Shown: positions 34,355 through 44,824, numbered from the stretch's first letter. The stretch: 64,000 bases of DNA from Ctenosaura bakeri (GCA_948474755.1 CAOLHI010000155.1:186001-250000); one strand, 5' to 3'. Numbers and translations are program-made. The notes: generated by a model from the letters alone, not told the origin.

Positions 34355-35190
34355 GACAGTGTGTTATAAACTCTGGTTATTTGTCTTACTTTGTGATGAT
34401 CTGGTTGCTAGTCACAAACTGCTTCTTCTGCACATTGAGGCTTGTTGGTTGTCAAAGCAAAAATATGTCTGGTCAGATTTATCAAAGAAGGAGTTGCCCT
34501 ATTTTTGGAATATCAGGGAAAAGACTAACTCAAAGCTTTTAAAAAATGATAGCTTTCAACTGAACATGGCATATCTTGCAGAGCTACCAGTATCTGAAGA
34601 CCTGAACACACTGAATGTGAAACTTCCAGGGAAAAAATACAACCATCATTGCTCATTATGATCTTATTCAAGAATTTATAGTCAAACTCTAGCTGGTTGG
34701 TGTGGAAAATGCCACTTCATTTTTCTCAGCTTGATGAAGCTCTGATGGACAAGCTTCTTGAAAATGATCTCAAGGGGAAATAATCAGATCACATCTAATC
34801 TCCCTGCAGGATGAATTCAGGTGATATTTCTCAGATATTGTTGCTAAAAATCACATTTGGAAGTAGCCCCTTACCATTAATATTTAGTCATTGCCAGAAA
34901 ATCTCCATGGGAGTTTCTGAAACTCATGTTTGGTACAACTGCTAAAGACCAGTGCCAGCAAATCAACTTGGAGATTTTTTGATTAAAATATCTTTCTGTC
35001 AGCCTCAAAACCAAGGATCAGGCTCTTAGTTTCATCTACTCATTTTCATGAAAATCCTTTTGGAAAACTAATTTTTCTGTGCTTATATGCAAACAAAGCA
35101 GCACAATAGGTTCAATGCTGAAAGTCGTCCACATCTCCTAAGATATCTAGAATCCAAAAGTATGTTGAAAGCAAGCAGCCTCAGAGCTCA
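34355..35190 (+). pseudogene. hAT-superfamily transposase fossil (ZBED/GTF2IRD2-like type)
   Basis: A 100-residue open frame at 34359-34661 contains LLLHIEACWLSK, closely matching the 'LLLHTEVRWLSRG' signature of hAT transposases of the Charlie/ZBED type. It is followed by KELPYFWNIREKTNSKLLKN and FQLNMAYLAELPVSEDLNTLNV, the expected 'F-L-R-E...W...LAYLADIFxxLNxLNxxLQG' region. Downstream frames continue with several stops and shifts to about 35190, covering part of the dimerisation end. Zinc finger and N-terminal catalytic parts were not seen. The copy is inactive, and nothing suggests domestication because the frame is broken. Confidence 0.6.
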
Positions 35191-36579
35191 TGCTGATAAA
35201 AAGTGAAGCCAACAAGGTATGTTTAAATAATGTTTTCTAGGAAAATAAGAGTATATTTTTTCTTTAAGTTTATAAGTGCTTTTATTCACTTTTTGTTGCG
35301 ATGCTCCAAATACCAAATAAAATTATTTTATTATTTTTTGAAAATATATATCTGTATTGTTGCTATATCATATATGTACACGGATATTTTAAGAAGTTAA
35401 ATTTTATATTGAAATTATTAATAAACTATTGGGGCATGCTGGAGCTAGGACTTGAGATTTTTGTGTTTCCCCAAAGGAAGCTGATGTTGAAAAGGAGGGG
35501 GGAAAAACTAAGATACTTTGGTCTAAATGTTCCAAAGTAGGAAGGAATAAAAGGTTTGTTCTGGATACTCTTCTCATAGCAACTTCAGCTTGTGTAACTT
35601 CCTTGAATTCTTGGTGTAACCAAGTTTTTTATCTTTTATGAATGACAACAGATTTTTTTTAAAAAAAATTCAGCTGTAATACTGTAGTAGCTATACAAAA
35701 ACCCTCCTAATTGTGATGTGGGGAACAGATCTATGCCCAATTAAGAAGGTACCTTCCCCTTAAGAAGAATAAGTTTCTTACCAGACCTTGGAAACTTGGA
35801 GGGTAATTTGCAGCAGATGTAACTCTCCAGGTTCCACCAAATAGCTAACAACTTAAATTGTTACAGTTTTAAAAAAGAACTCTTCACTCCCTCATTTCTC
35901 TAAATAATTTATAATAATTAATTTTTAGTAGCTTTTTAAACTGTAGACACTAAGAAGCATGCACTTTTCCTCCCATCTACCTCATAATCTCCTCATCACC
36001 CACAGCAGAGCAAGAGGTGCCAGTACAAGTGTCTAGTTGTATGTCTCTCCATCATGTCTCCCACATCCTGTAACTATGAGAGTTAAAAGGTTCAGTCCTG
36101 CCACGAATCCTGGAATTTGTCATTTCATGAGGTGCTTGGAAAGCATTGATGCATTTTAAGATGAGAAGGATTCAGGATAAAATTAGTTTAGGTTTATAGC
36201 TATGGTGATTGGTGGCTTCCATATCAGAGGGCCTATGAGTCCACAACAGATTTTAGTCTCCGCTTAGTCTGTATTATCCAAGATGCTGAGGTTCAGCACT
36301 TTGGATAGCTCCATGAAATCTGGACCACTCACCACTGTTGTGTAGACAAACACTCAGCATCTTCTGGGAATTGCAGCTCACTCTGTGCTCTGATCTTCCT
36401 GCGTTGCTTGAGAAAGTCAGCGGAGGATTTCCACTGCCCTCCAAGGGAAAATACCAGAAGAGAGATTTTCTGTAAAACTGGAGCAGGGAAATGGTTAACT
36501 TTCCTCTCCATCCTACCTGAGTCCTGATAATTGTTACTTCTCCAGCTGATGCCATTTGCAGTTTTGAAGCCTTACAAAG
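35191..36579. other. Unassigned sequence; possible unnamed repeat near 36207
   Basis: AT-rich with no recognised gene. TGGTGGCTTCCATATCAGAG at about 36207 echoes the 2.7- and 9.6-kb blocks. A minus-strand 93-residue frame at 36274-36555 has no recognisable product. Confidence 0.3.
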
Positions 36580-37080
36580 ATGTATTTATCATATGTCTCC
36601 CTCCCTAGGGAGGCTGGGATGACTCCTTCATTGATCTCTTTCCAACACCAAGTAAAAACTTCCCTATTCCATCAGGATTTTAGGAGATTATTGTGATGGG
36701 CTTTTAATGGTGTACTGTTCTATTTTCTTGGTTTTTAAAAATTGTTTTTTAATGGACTTTAAATGGTTTTAGCTCTATAGACTGTTGAATTGTTTCTTTT
36801 TCCTATAACACACACACACACACGTGTAGAGAGAGAGAGAGAGGGAGAGATTGATTACTATTATTAGGACTGTACAAAAGGTGGCAATGGTAAACCATAC
36901 ACTCACATTCACTCACACACACCCACACACCAGAGAGAAAGAGTGAGATAAAGAGAAAGAAATGTAGGCAGGTAGAGAGACAGGCAAGCTGACTCACACA
37001 TACACACTGATATTTTGCACATTTTAAAATCTGTACTGTTTTTAATAATTTGCGAGCCACCTTAAATCCTGTAATAAGAA
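36580..37080 (+). mobile_element. L2-type LINE 3' end, interrupted by microsatellites
   Basis: The plus strand reads CCCTAGGGAGGCTGGGATGA, with a translation resembling the L2 C-terminus (REAGMTPSLISFQHQVKTSL). It continues with TTGTGATGGGCTTTTAATGG and the 3' UTR phrase AATGGACTTTAAATGGTTTT. After a CA/GA-rich block at 36808-37015 the tail resumes with TTTTAAAATCTGTACTG and AATAATTTGCGAGCCACC. Microsatellite expansion inside the 3' UTR explains the gap. Confidence 0.65.
36808..37012. repeat. (AC)n, (GA)n and mixed CA/GA low complexity
   Basis: Pure AC and GA runs at 36808-36850 are followed by imperfect CTCACAC and GAGAAAGA arrays. The block lies inside an L2 3' UTR. Confidence 0.85.
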
Positions 37081-37687
37081 TATCAGTGGTGGCAGCACCA
37101 ACAATGACAACAATAGGAGCCATCACAAACTGGGAATTATTGATTAAAAAGGTCCACAAATATAACTGACTTCAATTGCAATGTTGCAAAGCTTTTTCCT
37201 CTCAGTGACCTTAACTAGTTAATATGATAACGATACAACATTACACTGTGACAAGAAATTTCTTCACAGCCCTGGAAAGTGATCTGCTTATCGTTTTGAA
37301 CTATGAGTATGGAATCCCCGAAAGAGCTTTTCAGAATGAGCAGTCAAGGACAGGATGTACTACAGTGTGGATATTCAACCACTAGAGAGAGAGGGAGAGG
37401 TAGGGAGGGAGGAGAGAGAGCATGTGTACAATGTTATTCTGCTCTTAGACAAAACAAATACTTTTTCAGTGGTGTTAAACTGAAATTTCAATTGGATTGA
37501 TATCCAAATTTTAATAACACACCATTATGTATTTTTGTAGTCAAAGGTATTCAAGAGTGGTTCTCCACCACCTTCTTCTGTGCAGTAGTAAGCTAAAGTG
37601 TCACCGCTGTTGTATGCGCGAAATGGACTGCCAGTGTAACTCCCTACTGTCACTTCCTGCCGCTTCAAAAGCCTGTTTGACTTGGGA
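37081..37687. other. Unassigned sequence
   Basis: It includes a GA-rich run at 37385-37420. The segment near 37600-37670 is relatively GC-rich (GTATGCGCGAAATGGACTGC) and may belong to an unidentified transposon that borders the inverted duplication. Confidence 0.3.
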
Positions 37688-37944
37688 TATTCTTTGTCTT
37701 TTTGTTTGTCCATGATACCACAGAAATCTCCTCTAGCAGTACCTACAAATAAGTTTTTTTTTTCTGTTAGCTTTCTTCAACCTTATATAGCTTTCACAAC
37801 CATATATAGAAATTGGGGATACAATGGTATAGACCTGGGCTTTCCAAATGGTGTGTCGCAACATGTTAATGTGTTGCCTGAAGTCTGTAGGTGTTTTGTC
37901 TCCCCAGGCTGAGAATGACTCCTCACCCAAGCCTCTCCTGCTCC
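37688..37944 (-). repeat. Left arm of a 255-bp inverted duplication (BovB + hAT junction)
   Basis: On the minus strand this arm repeats 38596-38850 with only scattered differences. It contains the last ~110 bp of the hAT element, the hAT-to-BovB junction and BovB ORF2 codons (IYGCES..RLKKANRKK). Since the same insertion junction is present in both arms, the duplication must postdate the hAT insertion. The arm ends abruptly inside both elements. Confidence 0.9.
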
Positions 37945-37987
37945 TATGAGTAGTAACGCTGCCATCAGAGGAAAATGCTAATGCATA

Positions 37988-38212
37988 GGCCCTTTCATAC
38001 TGCACAGTGATATCACCATGATCCCATTTTAATTGCCATAGCTGCATCCTGTGGAATCCTGGATTGTGTAGTTTGGTGAAGCACTAGAACTTTCTCTCAG
38101 TGAGAATTCTAAATGCAGCTCCCTAAACTACATATCCCAAGATGCCATATGATGGAATCATGGCAGTTAAGTTGGAATCATGGTGCTATGTTTATGTAGT
38201 AGGAGAAAGCCC
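37988..38212. mobile_element. Palindromic MITE, GGCCC termini, about 225 bp
   Basis: The left end GGCCCTTTCATACTGCACAG faces the right end GTAGTAGGAGAAAGCCC. Inner pairs such as ATCACCATGATCCCATTTTA against GGAATCATGGTGCTATG, and GTAGTTTGGTGAAGC against CCCTAAACTAC, form the hairpin. It is a cousin of the 202-bp MITEs but with different inner sequence. It sits just 5' of the BovB fragment and between the arms of the inverted duplication. No clear target duplication was found. Confidence 0.7.
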
Positions 38213-38282
38213 AACTACCATGGAAAGGAAATGGAAAGTATAAAGATACCTCATTGAACAGCAAAATCAGGATCATCTATTC

Positions 38283-38703
38283 CAAAGCTTTCCAAACTTT
38301 TCATGTTGGTGACATAGTTTTTGGACATGCCTCATTTCATGACACAGTAATTCAGTTTTACTAGCAAACCAAAAGTTAAACAGCTGGAAAAGCACCCCCC
38401 CCCCGATCTTGGCTCACTGCGTTGTCCTTGCTGAGGCAAGACCCCAATGAAAGTGACAGCAGTGGGAAAGGCAGCCCCCCTACCTGATCCTGGCCTGCTC
38501 CTGTCACCCTCACTGAGGAAAAACCCCAGTGAGGGTGGTGGTAGTGGGAAAGGCAGCCTCCTTTCCTGATCCTGGCTTGGTGCTGCAGCGACAGCAGCAG
38601 GAGAGGCTTGGGTGAGGGGTCATTCTCAGCCTGGGGAGGCAAAACACCTACAGACTTCAGACAACACATTAACATGTTGCGACACACCATTTGGAAAGCC
38701 CAG
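38283..38703. mobile_element. 421-bp non-autonomous hAT element with 8-bp target duplication
   Basis: The termini are CAAAGCTTTCCAAACTTTTC and the inverted CATTTGGAAAGCCCAG, sharing GCTTTCCAAA. The flanks are ATCTATTC (38275-38282) and ATCTATAC (38704-38711), an 8-bp target duplication with one change, as expected for hAT. Removing element plus one flank restores the BovB reading frame. The interior has about 2.6 units of an 81-bp tandem repeat starting at GATC 38405, 38486 and 38568, each including GTGGGAAAGGCAGCC or its position. Confidence 0.85.
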
Positions 38704-38850
38704 ATCTATACCATTGTATCTCTAATTTCTATATATGGTTGCGAAAGCTATATAAGGTTGAAGAAAGCTAACAGGAAAAAAAACTTATTTGTAGGTACTG
38801 CTAGAGGAGATTTCTGTGGTATCATGGACAAACAAAAAGACACAGAATAG
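38596..38850 (+). repeat. Right arm of the inverted duplication
   Basis: This is the reverse complement of 37688-37944. The arms are about 650 bp apart, with the MITE, the start of the BovB fragment and most of the hAT element between them. Differences are few point changes and one change in T-run length, so the duplication or a later gene conversion is younger than most repeats here. Confidence 0.9.
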
Positions 38851-39105
38851 GTCTGAGAGCAAATCAGATCTCATTTCTCACTAGAAGCCACGATGACCAA
38901 ACTGAGGGCATATTGTGAGATGACTCACTGGAAAAGATGATAAAGTTTTGTAAAATGCAAGACAGTAGAAAAAGAGGAAGCCCATGTTACAGGTGGCTTG
39001 ATTCAATAAAGGAAGCCAGAGCTCCACATTTGCAAGGCCTGGGCAGGACTTGTTGAGATTTCTCATTCATAATTCAAAGCTGACTTAACACCAAATAAAA
39101 ACTAC

Positions 39106-39947
39106 AAACAGAGAGGCAGGGAAAAGTTTAGGCATCCAAAGAAAAGGTCAGGCAGTGTTACGAACTGAATGCAAACACAGTAAATATAAGAGTTCTAAGT
39201 GTCAGTGATTTTCAGTGTCTCACTCTCTGGAATACTATAAATTTGAAGACTGAAGGAAAATTTCATTTACAAGGTCAGAATTCTGATTTGGAAGCACAAT
39301 GCTGTCATTTTGTGCCCCCCCCATAGCTACACACCTGGATCCTGATCATTCTGTCCATAGATTTTAAACTTTTCAAGTTCAATAACTCACAGCTCAGCTG
39401 CCAGATCTGTGTTCTCATTGTAATGAAGTTTGAGTCCCTGTCCTAATAATTAAATTACTCCTTGTTCTTCCTTACGTGTTTTAGGAGATCTGGGGCATTA
39501 CAACAATCCACCTCAATCAAAGAATGAATAATTACCCCTCCCCTTATTTTTACTCTCCTTAAAATTCTTGCTTACTGCTCAATAATGAGAAATCCCCACA
39601 GAGATGCTTTTAAAGACTCTTTCAAAACGTTCTGAATATCCTTCTTTCACTGACCTAGGTTTATCATCATGACTTGAAAACTTAATTGTTCTAAAGAAAT
39701 GAAGACAAATTCTACAATTACAGCAGTGGTTGCCCTGCAAGTCATGACTTGATATTGCCACAGATGGACAATGTTAACGTGATGAAGATAGTGGTGATGA
39801 TGATAACAATGACACCAATCACAAAAATCACTATCAAGTGCATTTTGCTATCAAAGCCATCTGAACTTTTCTAGTTGTGATTTTTTTATGTGAGGAAAGA
39901 TGGTGAAAATTAAAAGAAAAGAGAAGAATAAAAGAGACAACACATTT
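39106..39947. other. Unassigned sequence
   Basis: No feature recognised except GAT-rich triplets near 39780-39810. Confidence 0.35.
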
Positions 39948-40375
39948 CATAGAATCATAGATTTGGAAGAGACCACAGGGGCCATTCAGTTCAACCCCCT
40001 GCTATGCAAGAACACACATCAAAGCACTCCCAACAGATGACCATCCAGCCTCTGCCTAAAAACCTCCAAAGAAGAAAACTCCACCACACTCCGAGGCAGC
40101 ATATTCCACTGCCAGATAGCTCTGACCATCAGGAAGTTCTTCCTGAGGTTCAGGTGGAATCTCTTTTCCTGCAGCTTGAATCCATTGCTCCTTGTCCTAG
40201 TCTCTGGAGCAGAGGAAAACAAACCCGCCTCATGGCTATCATGTCCCTTCTTCAGACTAAGTATACCCAGCTCCCTAAGCTGGTCCTCATAGGGCATGGC
40301 TTCAAGACCCTTCACCATTTTGCTTGCCCTCCTCTGGACACAGCTTGTCAATATCCTTCTTGAATTGAGTTGCAA
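39948..40375 (-). mobile_element. CR1 LINE 3' end, minus strand
   Basis: The plus strand starts CATAGAATCATAGATTTGGA, the complement of the diagnostic CR1 (ATTCTATG) end, and continues to AGCTTGTCAATATCCTTCTT. The minus-strand frame (40019-40387) reads RRASKMVKGLEAMPYEDQLR, ELGILSLKKGHDSHEAGLFS, RSNGFKLQEKRFHLNLRKNF and FRQRLDGHLLGVL. These are the CR1 C-terminal signatures with a small deletion after KKG. It is the best-preserved LINE coding remnant in the window, but is truncated to about 120 codons. Confidence 0.9.
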
Positions 40376-40617
40376 AGGGTTAAACAATCCAAATCTATAC
40401 TACTTTACAGAAGATTGGACTAGTTGAAAAGGTCAAGTTGTGTAGTTTGGCAAAGCTGGGTGAACTTAAAGGGGAAAAAAACAGTTTTTTTTTTTAAAAA
40501 AAAATACTTTGGATCAGAAGAGCCCTGATGTCCAATAAACAAAAATTCCAAACACTAAATGATAATATAGAACAGCAATTCAGAACAATTTTAAACACTG
40601 TGTGTGTGAATACACAC
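40376..40617. other. Unassigned sequence
   Basis: A T/A homopolymer block lies near 40485-40503. Confidence 0.35.
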
Positions 40618-40699
40618 TAAAGAAAGAAAGAAAGAAAAAGAAAGAAAGAAAGAAAGGAAGGAAGGAAGGAAGGAAGGAAGGAAGGAAGGATGGATGGAT
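40618..40699. repeat. (GAAA)n to (GGAA)n microsatellite
   Basis: GAAA units switch to an uninterrupted run of GGAA units and end in GGAT. The total is about 80 bp. Confidence 0.95.
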
Positions 40700-41085
40700 C
40701 AGGGGGTCTGACAAACTTTGGTGAAGAGTGAAGTTTTAACATGATGCTAGGAGGAAGCCAATGCTGATGCTAGTGGAGCTTCCAAGAAGAGGACATTCCA
40801 TAACCAGTATATCACAAGACCAAAAGCTCTTCTTTGGCACTCTATAACGTATGCCTTGCCCTGGTGAGAAGCAAAAAATGGCTTTTCCAGTAAAATTCAG
40901 TTCCACCTAATCTGTTGACTTCGCATTCAGAAATCTTGGGTTCATTTCCTAGCATCTCCAGTTTAACTGTTCATTGGCGGTCATTTGGAAGACTACTCTT
41001 TGTGACCAGGAAACCTACTGCTTGTCAGATCAGATAATACTGGATAGAATAGCCAAATAGTTCCACCTGTGGCCTTTTGCTTTTA
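40700..41085. other. Unassigned sequence
   Basis: Nothing recognised. Confidence 0.35.
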
Positions 41086-42725
41086 TCTATCTCTATCTAT
41101 CATCTGTCTATCTATTTAAATATTTCTATCACATCCTGTATTAAAAAAACAAAAAACAAAACAAACCTCAGGGCAGAGTATAAGAAAAATCAATGGAAAC
41201 AAACTAAAACAATTTCAAGCTATAAAAATAAATAGACTAAAAACATATTAAGTATGATTGACAAGTTCAAATGGTTTAAAAGATTAAAATAGATTTAAAG
41301 CTGCATTTTGAGATAAATCAATGAGGCCCAAAGACTTTAACAAATAACCATGTTTCAACTTGCCAGCACTGTTAGGCCTCCAATTTGGTGCCTCCAATTT
41401 TAGAGCATTCAATAGTTGGGGTGTCATGGGTGTGAAGGTCCTCTCCTATGCCTTCACACAGTGTATCAACATTGTTGTTGGAGCACAGAGCAGGAATACC
41501 TCCTAACCCAAAGCAGACCTCAATAATCAGGCAGGGCAATAAATGGAGAGAGTCTCCGTCACACATCTGGTCTCAACTCATTTTGGACCTTAAAAATCAT
41601 CACACACTCCTTGAATTCAGACTGGAAGCATATTGGCAATCAGAGCAATTATATCACCACTGGCACTTATATGATGTCATATTCCAGTCAGCAACTGAGC
41701 TGCTGCATTCTGCACTAGTTATACCTTCTGAGTCACATTCAACAACAGCCCTACACAGAGCACATTAGAGCAATCTAACTGGGAGGTTACCAGTGAATGA
41801 ACTGCTATGGCTAGGTTAAATCTGATCAGAAACAGCTGTACCTGGTACAGCAATTGAACTATTAGTAAGTGCTCTGAATCATAGAGTCCATGTGGGCCAC
41901 CAATAACAAGGATGAATCCAAGAGTACTTCCATGCCTTGAACATGCTTCTTCAGGTGCAATCCAGGACATATTCTTTATCCAGTTTCCAGACCTGAGAAC
42001 CACAAATCCATGGAGTAACTACCTTATCAGGATTCAGCTTCAGTTTCCTGGCCCTAATCCAACCCATTACAGCATCCAGGCACTGGTCCAGCATCTGCAC
42101 AGCATCAGACATAAAGGAGAAATAGAACTAAGTGTCATTAGCATACTGATTAGCATACTGATGGGACTCAGCAACAAGGCTCCTAATGTGCTCCCCCAAC
42201 AGCTTCATATAGATATTGAAGAGCATGGGGCCTAAGGCAAAACCTTGCAGCACACCACAGTTTAATAGCAATGGGGCTCAAAGGAGTGCCTGCCCCAGTG
42301 CTTCTTTTTGGAACTGGCTCTTTAGATAGGAGTGGAACCACTGTAAGATAATGTTTCCCACTTCCAACTCACAGAGCTGATCCAGTAAGATAGTGTGATC
42401 CATGGTATCAAAAGCTGCTCAAAGATCCAGAAAGATCAACAGGATAACAGTCCCTGTTATCTTGCATATACCCCTCAAGTAGGTCATCATAAAGAGCAGC
42501 TAAGGTTGTTTCAGTGCCTTACCCTGATCTGAATCCATTTCCTTCAAGATTACCCGAAATTGTCCAGCTACCATATGCTCAAGTACCTTGAATAGAAAGT
42601 AGATATTTGCAATAGGGTAGTAGTTTGCATATACAGTACTCCTGGATCAAGGAAGATCCTCTTTAGAGCCAGGTGCACCACAGCCTCCTTCAAAGCAGTA
42701 AACACTTTACCCTGACAGAGTGAAG
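41086..42725 (-). mobile_element. L2-type LINE with decayed reverse transcriptase, minus strand
   Basis: On the minus strand, reverse-transcriptase motif A is legible near 42415 as FLDL*AAFDTMDHTILLDQL, followed by LLGxxLQGFALGPMLFNIYM near 42240. The catalytic YADD box near 42145 has decayed to QYANQYANDT by a 12-bp duplication and substitutions. The frame 42003-41719 gives LLYQVQLFLIRFNLAIAVHS and LVTSQLDCSN, the usual sequence downstream of the RT core. The tail at 41090-41250 matches an L2 3' UTR. A (TCTA)n run sits at its end. Stops are frequent, so it is inactive. Confidence 0.8.
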
Positions 42726-42739
42726 TATTTACCTCTCAC

Positions 42740-42790
42740 CTCAAGGTTGGGATGAGTCAGAAATGACTTGAAGGCACACAGTAACAATAC
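42740..42790 (+). mobile_element. SINE/BovB-like tail fragment
   Basis: GATGAGTCAGAAATGACTTG followed by AAGGCACACAGTAACAAT is the shared BovB-type 3' tail. It borders the 5' end of the L2 copy. It is too short to tell SINE from LINE. Confidence 0.55.
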
Positions 42791-43325
42791 GTTTTATAAC
42801 CTCTTGTGAGCCAGGCTATCTGCCAGTCACATCCTCTCTTCTACTCTACCAAAGAAAGGATCTAAATCCTGAGGATATAGTACCCAAAACATTACATGAA
42901 ATAGCCCACAGTATTTCCCTCTGTCAGAGAAGAACTGTTGATTGAAATTACTTTGCAGGCTAGCTAGTACCAATGAAGGGGTCGGCTCTTTGCAGTAACA
43001 GGCCTGCTTGCCAGTTGCTTTTGGTGACAACCTTATTGTCCTAAGAAGAAAACAAATATGTTTTGTGCTGTTGTTGTTAAAGGCGGGTCAGACAAACTCC
43101 ATTCAAAATATACTCAGTTAAGTCACTTTCATCTTGTCAGAGATGTTACTTCTACTAAATGGAATTGGGACTCTAAAATGTCTAGTTTTGCACACTTTTT
43201 TCCATCATAGTGCCCCACTATCATTTGCTACTGAAAAAGTCCTGCTCCTAGTTAAGTTTACTCTGAAAGCAAAGTTGCTCCCTGCAGAAAACTGAAGCAA
43301 CAAAACAATTCAGAATGGTTCCAAA
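42791..43325. other. Unassigned sequence
   Basis: No feature recognised; it ends in the left copy of the GTTCCAAA target duplication. Confidence 0.35.
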
Positions 43326-43984
43326 TAGGAATGGGCCAACCAAATCCTCAAATCCTCAGTAAGGATTCGAGATTTGTGAATCCGAATCCCTGCGCCAAAA
43401 CAGGCAAACCAAATCTTTCAAATCCACCAACCAAATAGCTTGTTGGAAACCAGGACACCTGAAAACCTAGGAGAGCGGGACACCTGAAAACCTGAGTGAC
43501 TGGAATGCACAAGGGGAGACAGTAAGTAGGTGAGTTTTTCCTGTGGAGTAATAATGGCTTTTGCTAACAATTTCAGAAATTACATCTGGGGTTGTATTCT
43601 AATATATGTAAATTGAACAGTTAATATTTAAGTTCAGCACTATTTTCTGTGCTGAAAATCAATAGCATGTATCAATGCTGGGGTCAGTGGGCCTGACACC
43701 GATCAAAAGTAGTGGGGCAGAGGGCAGGGTCACACAATCTCATCCGGTGATTGCCACATGTAGACCAGTGTACTTTCTTCCACAACACCAGTGCCTAGTT
43801 GTAAACCTATAGCTAGAATAGAATGAGAAGTGAAATGTCTGGCATGGTTTCTCATGAGCCACATGACAAACCACAGAAAGGGAAAATTGTTTTTTTTTTT
43901 TAAATTGGTGCTTCTGGGGCCCTCCAAAGGTCTGATTGGCCAATGGGCCCCTGGGCCCATGAAAATCACTGCATAAAGCAGCGT

Positions 43985-44290
43985 GCGCACCAGAGGCTGC
44001 TTGTGTCTGGGGCTGCCACCTGTGCTCACTCGGGCTGCCTCTGCTCTCTCGGGCTGCCTGCGCCCGTGGGGCTGCCTGCGCCTGCAGGGCTGCCTGGGTG
44101 TGCTCAGTTGCTCGTGCTGCCTGTGCCCACTTGGCTGCCTGCCTATGTCCACTCATGCTGCTCATTCCTGCTTGGTTTCCTGTGTTCGCTGGGGCTGCCT
44201 ACCTGTGCCTGCTCAGTTACCTGTGTCCACTGGGGTTGCCTGCCTGTGTCCACTCATGCTATCTATGCCCGCGGCTGCCTCCCTCTGCAA
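43985..44290. repeat. GC-rich minisatellite with ~18-bp GGGCTGCCTGTGCCCACT-like unit
   Basis: About 16 diverged units each keep the core GCTGCC followed by TGTGCCC, TGCGCC or TATGTCC. The three plus-strand frames through it (43943-44344, 43983-44300, 44098-44295) are cysteine/leucine-rich products of the repeat, not genes. Confidence 0.75.
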
Positions 44291-44312
44291 GGTAATGTAA
44301 TTACTCTCTATT

Positions 44313-44606
44313 CTTTTGACTTGAGACTGGAGGGTCTCAATTAATTGAGAATTGGGAATTAATTGAGTCTGGAGTACAGAATTGGCTTGAAAGTCCCTTG
44401 CAGAACTTGAGACTGGACTTGAGGGTAGAGATTTGAGGCTGTTTATTTTTGTTTTGTTTTGTTTTTTGTTTTGTTTTTAAGTTCCTTGTTGCAGGACTTG
44501 AAATTTGACTTGAGCCTGCAAGGTGCAGAATTGAGACTGGGCTAGAGGCTGATGCTTTTTTAAAAGTGCCTTGTAGCAGGACTTGAGACTTGACTGGAAG
44601 GTACAG
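44313..44606. repeat. Minisatellite, unit 85-91 bp, about 3.3 copies
   Basis: The phrase GACTTGAGACTGGA or a variant recurs at 44318, 44404, 44495 and 44580. Each is followed by AGGCTG or AGGGT-type sequence and a T-rich stretch, then CCTTGTTGCAGG or similar. A (TTTTG)n run has expanded within the second unit (44442-44480). Confidence 0.75.
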
Positions 44607-44689
44607 TCTTCTGGAGTTTCAAGGACAGCTGAAAGATTCCTTTGCATAGCTCCCTTGCAAACCTCTTTCATATACAATTCCGGGTTTAT

Positions 44690-44775
44690 AGTTTTACATG
44701 GTATCACAGCCTTCTCTGCCAAAGTGTGCTGGTACATCATCAAACTACAAACCCCAGGATGCCATAAGGAGCTAT
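44690..44775. mobile_element. Half of a palindromic MITE
   Basis: CATCAAACTACAAACCCCAG followed by GATGCCATAAGGAGC matches the right half of the GGCC-terminal palindromic family (compare CTACAAACCCCAGGATTTCA at 25.9 kb). The left part TGGTATCACAGCC is poorly conserved. Confidence 0.5.
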
Positions 44776-44824
44776 GCAAAGAAAATCCAGTTTTGACCTG
44801 GATTATCTCTGTACTGTACTATGT

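Larger units (their letters stand above)
38213..39105 (+). mobile_element. RTE/BovB LINE fragment, interrupted by a hAT element
   Basis: Before the hAT insertion the frame reads KDTSLNSKIRIIY. After it, TIVSLISIYGCES continues the same protein, then RLKKANRKK, a degenerate FxMWCWRR region, and MDKQKDTE. Further on are the TATTGTGAGATGACTCACTG phrase and GATTCAATAAAGGAAGCCAG, then the BovB tail to about 39105. This covers the C-terminal part of the second open frame after the reverse transcriptase core. It has several stops and is not active. Confidence 0.85.

Noticed and set aside
37525..37713. Minus-strand 62-codon frame beginning MDKQKDKEYPK as a gene
   Set aside because: Its start is the BovB fragment in the inverted-duplication arm and the rest is unrelated sequence, so it is an accidental fusion.
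40618..40699. GAAA/GGAA array as a CRISPR-like or structured repeat
   Set aside because: Simple tetranucleotide slippage with no spacers.
43943..44344. Cysteine/leucine-rich frame of 133 codons
   Set aside because: It is produced by translating an 18-bp minisatellite; all three frames stay open for that reason.
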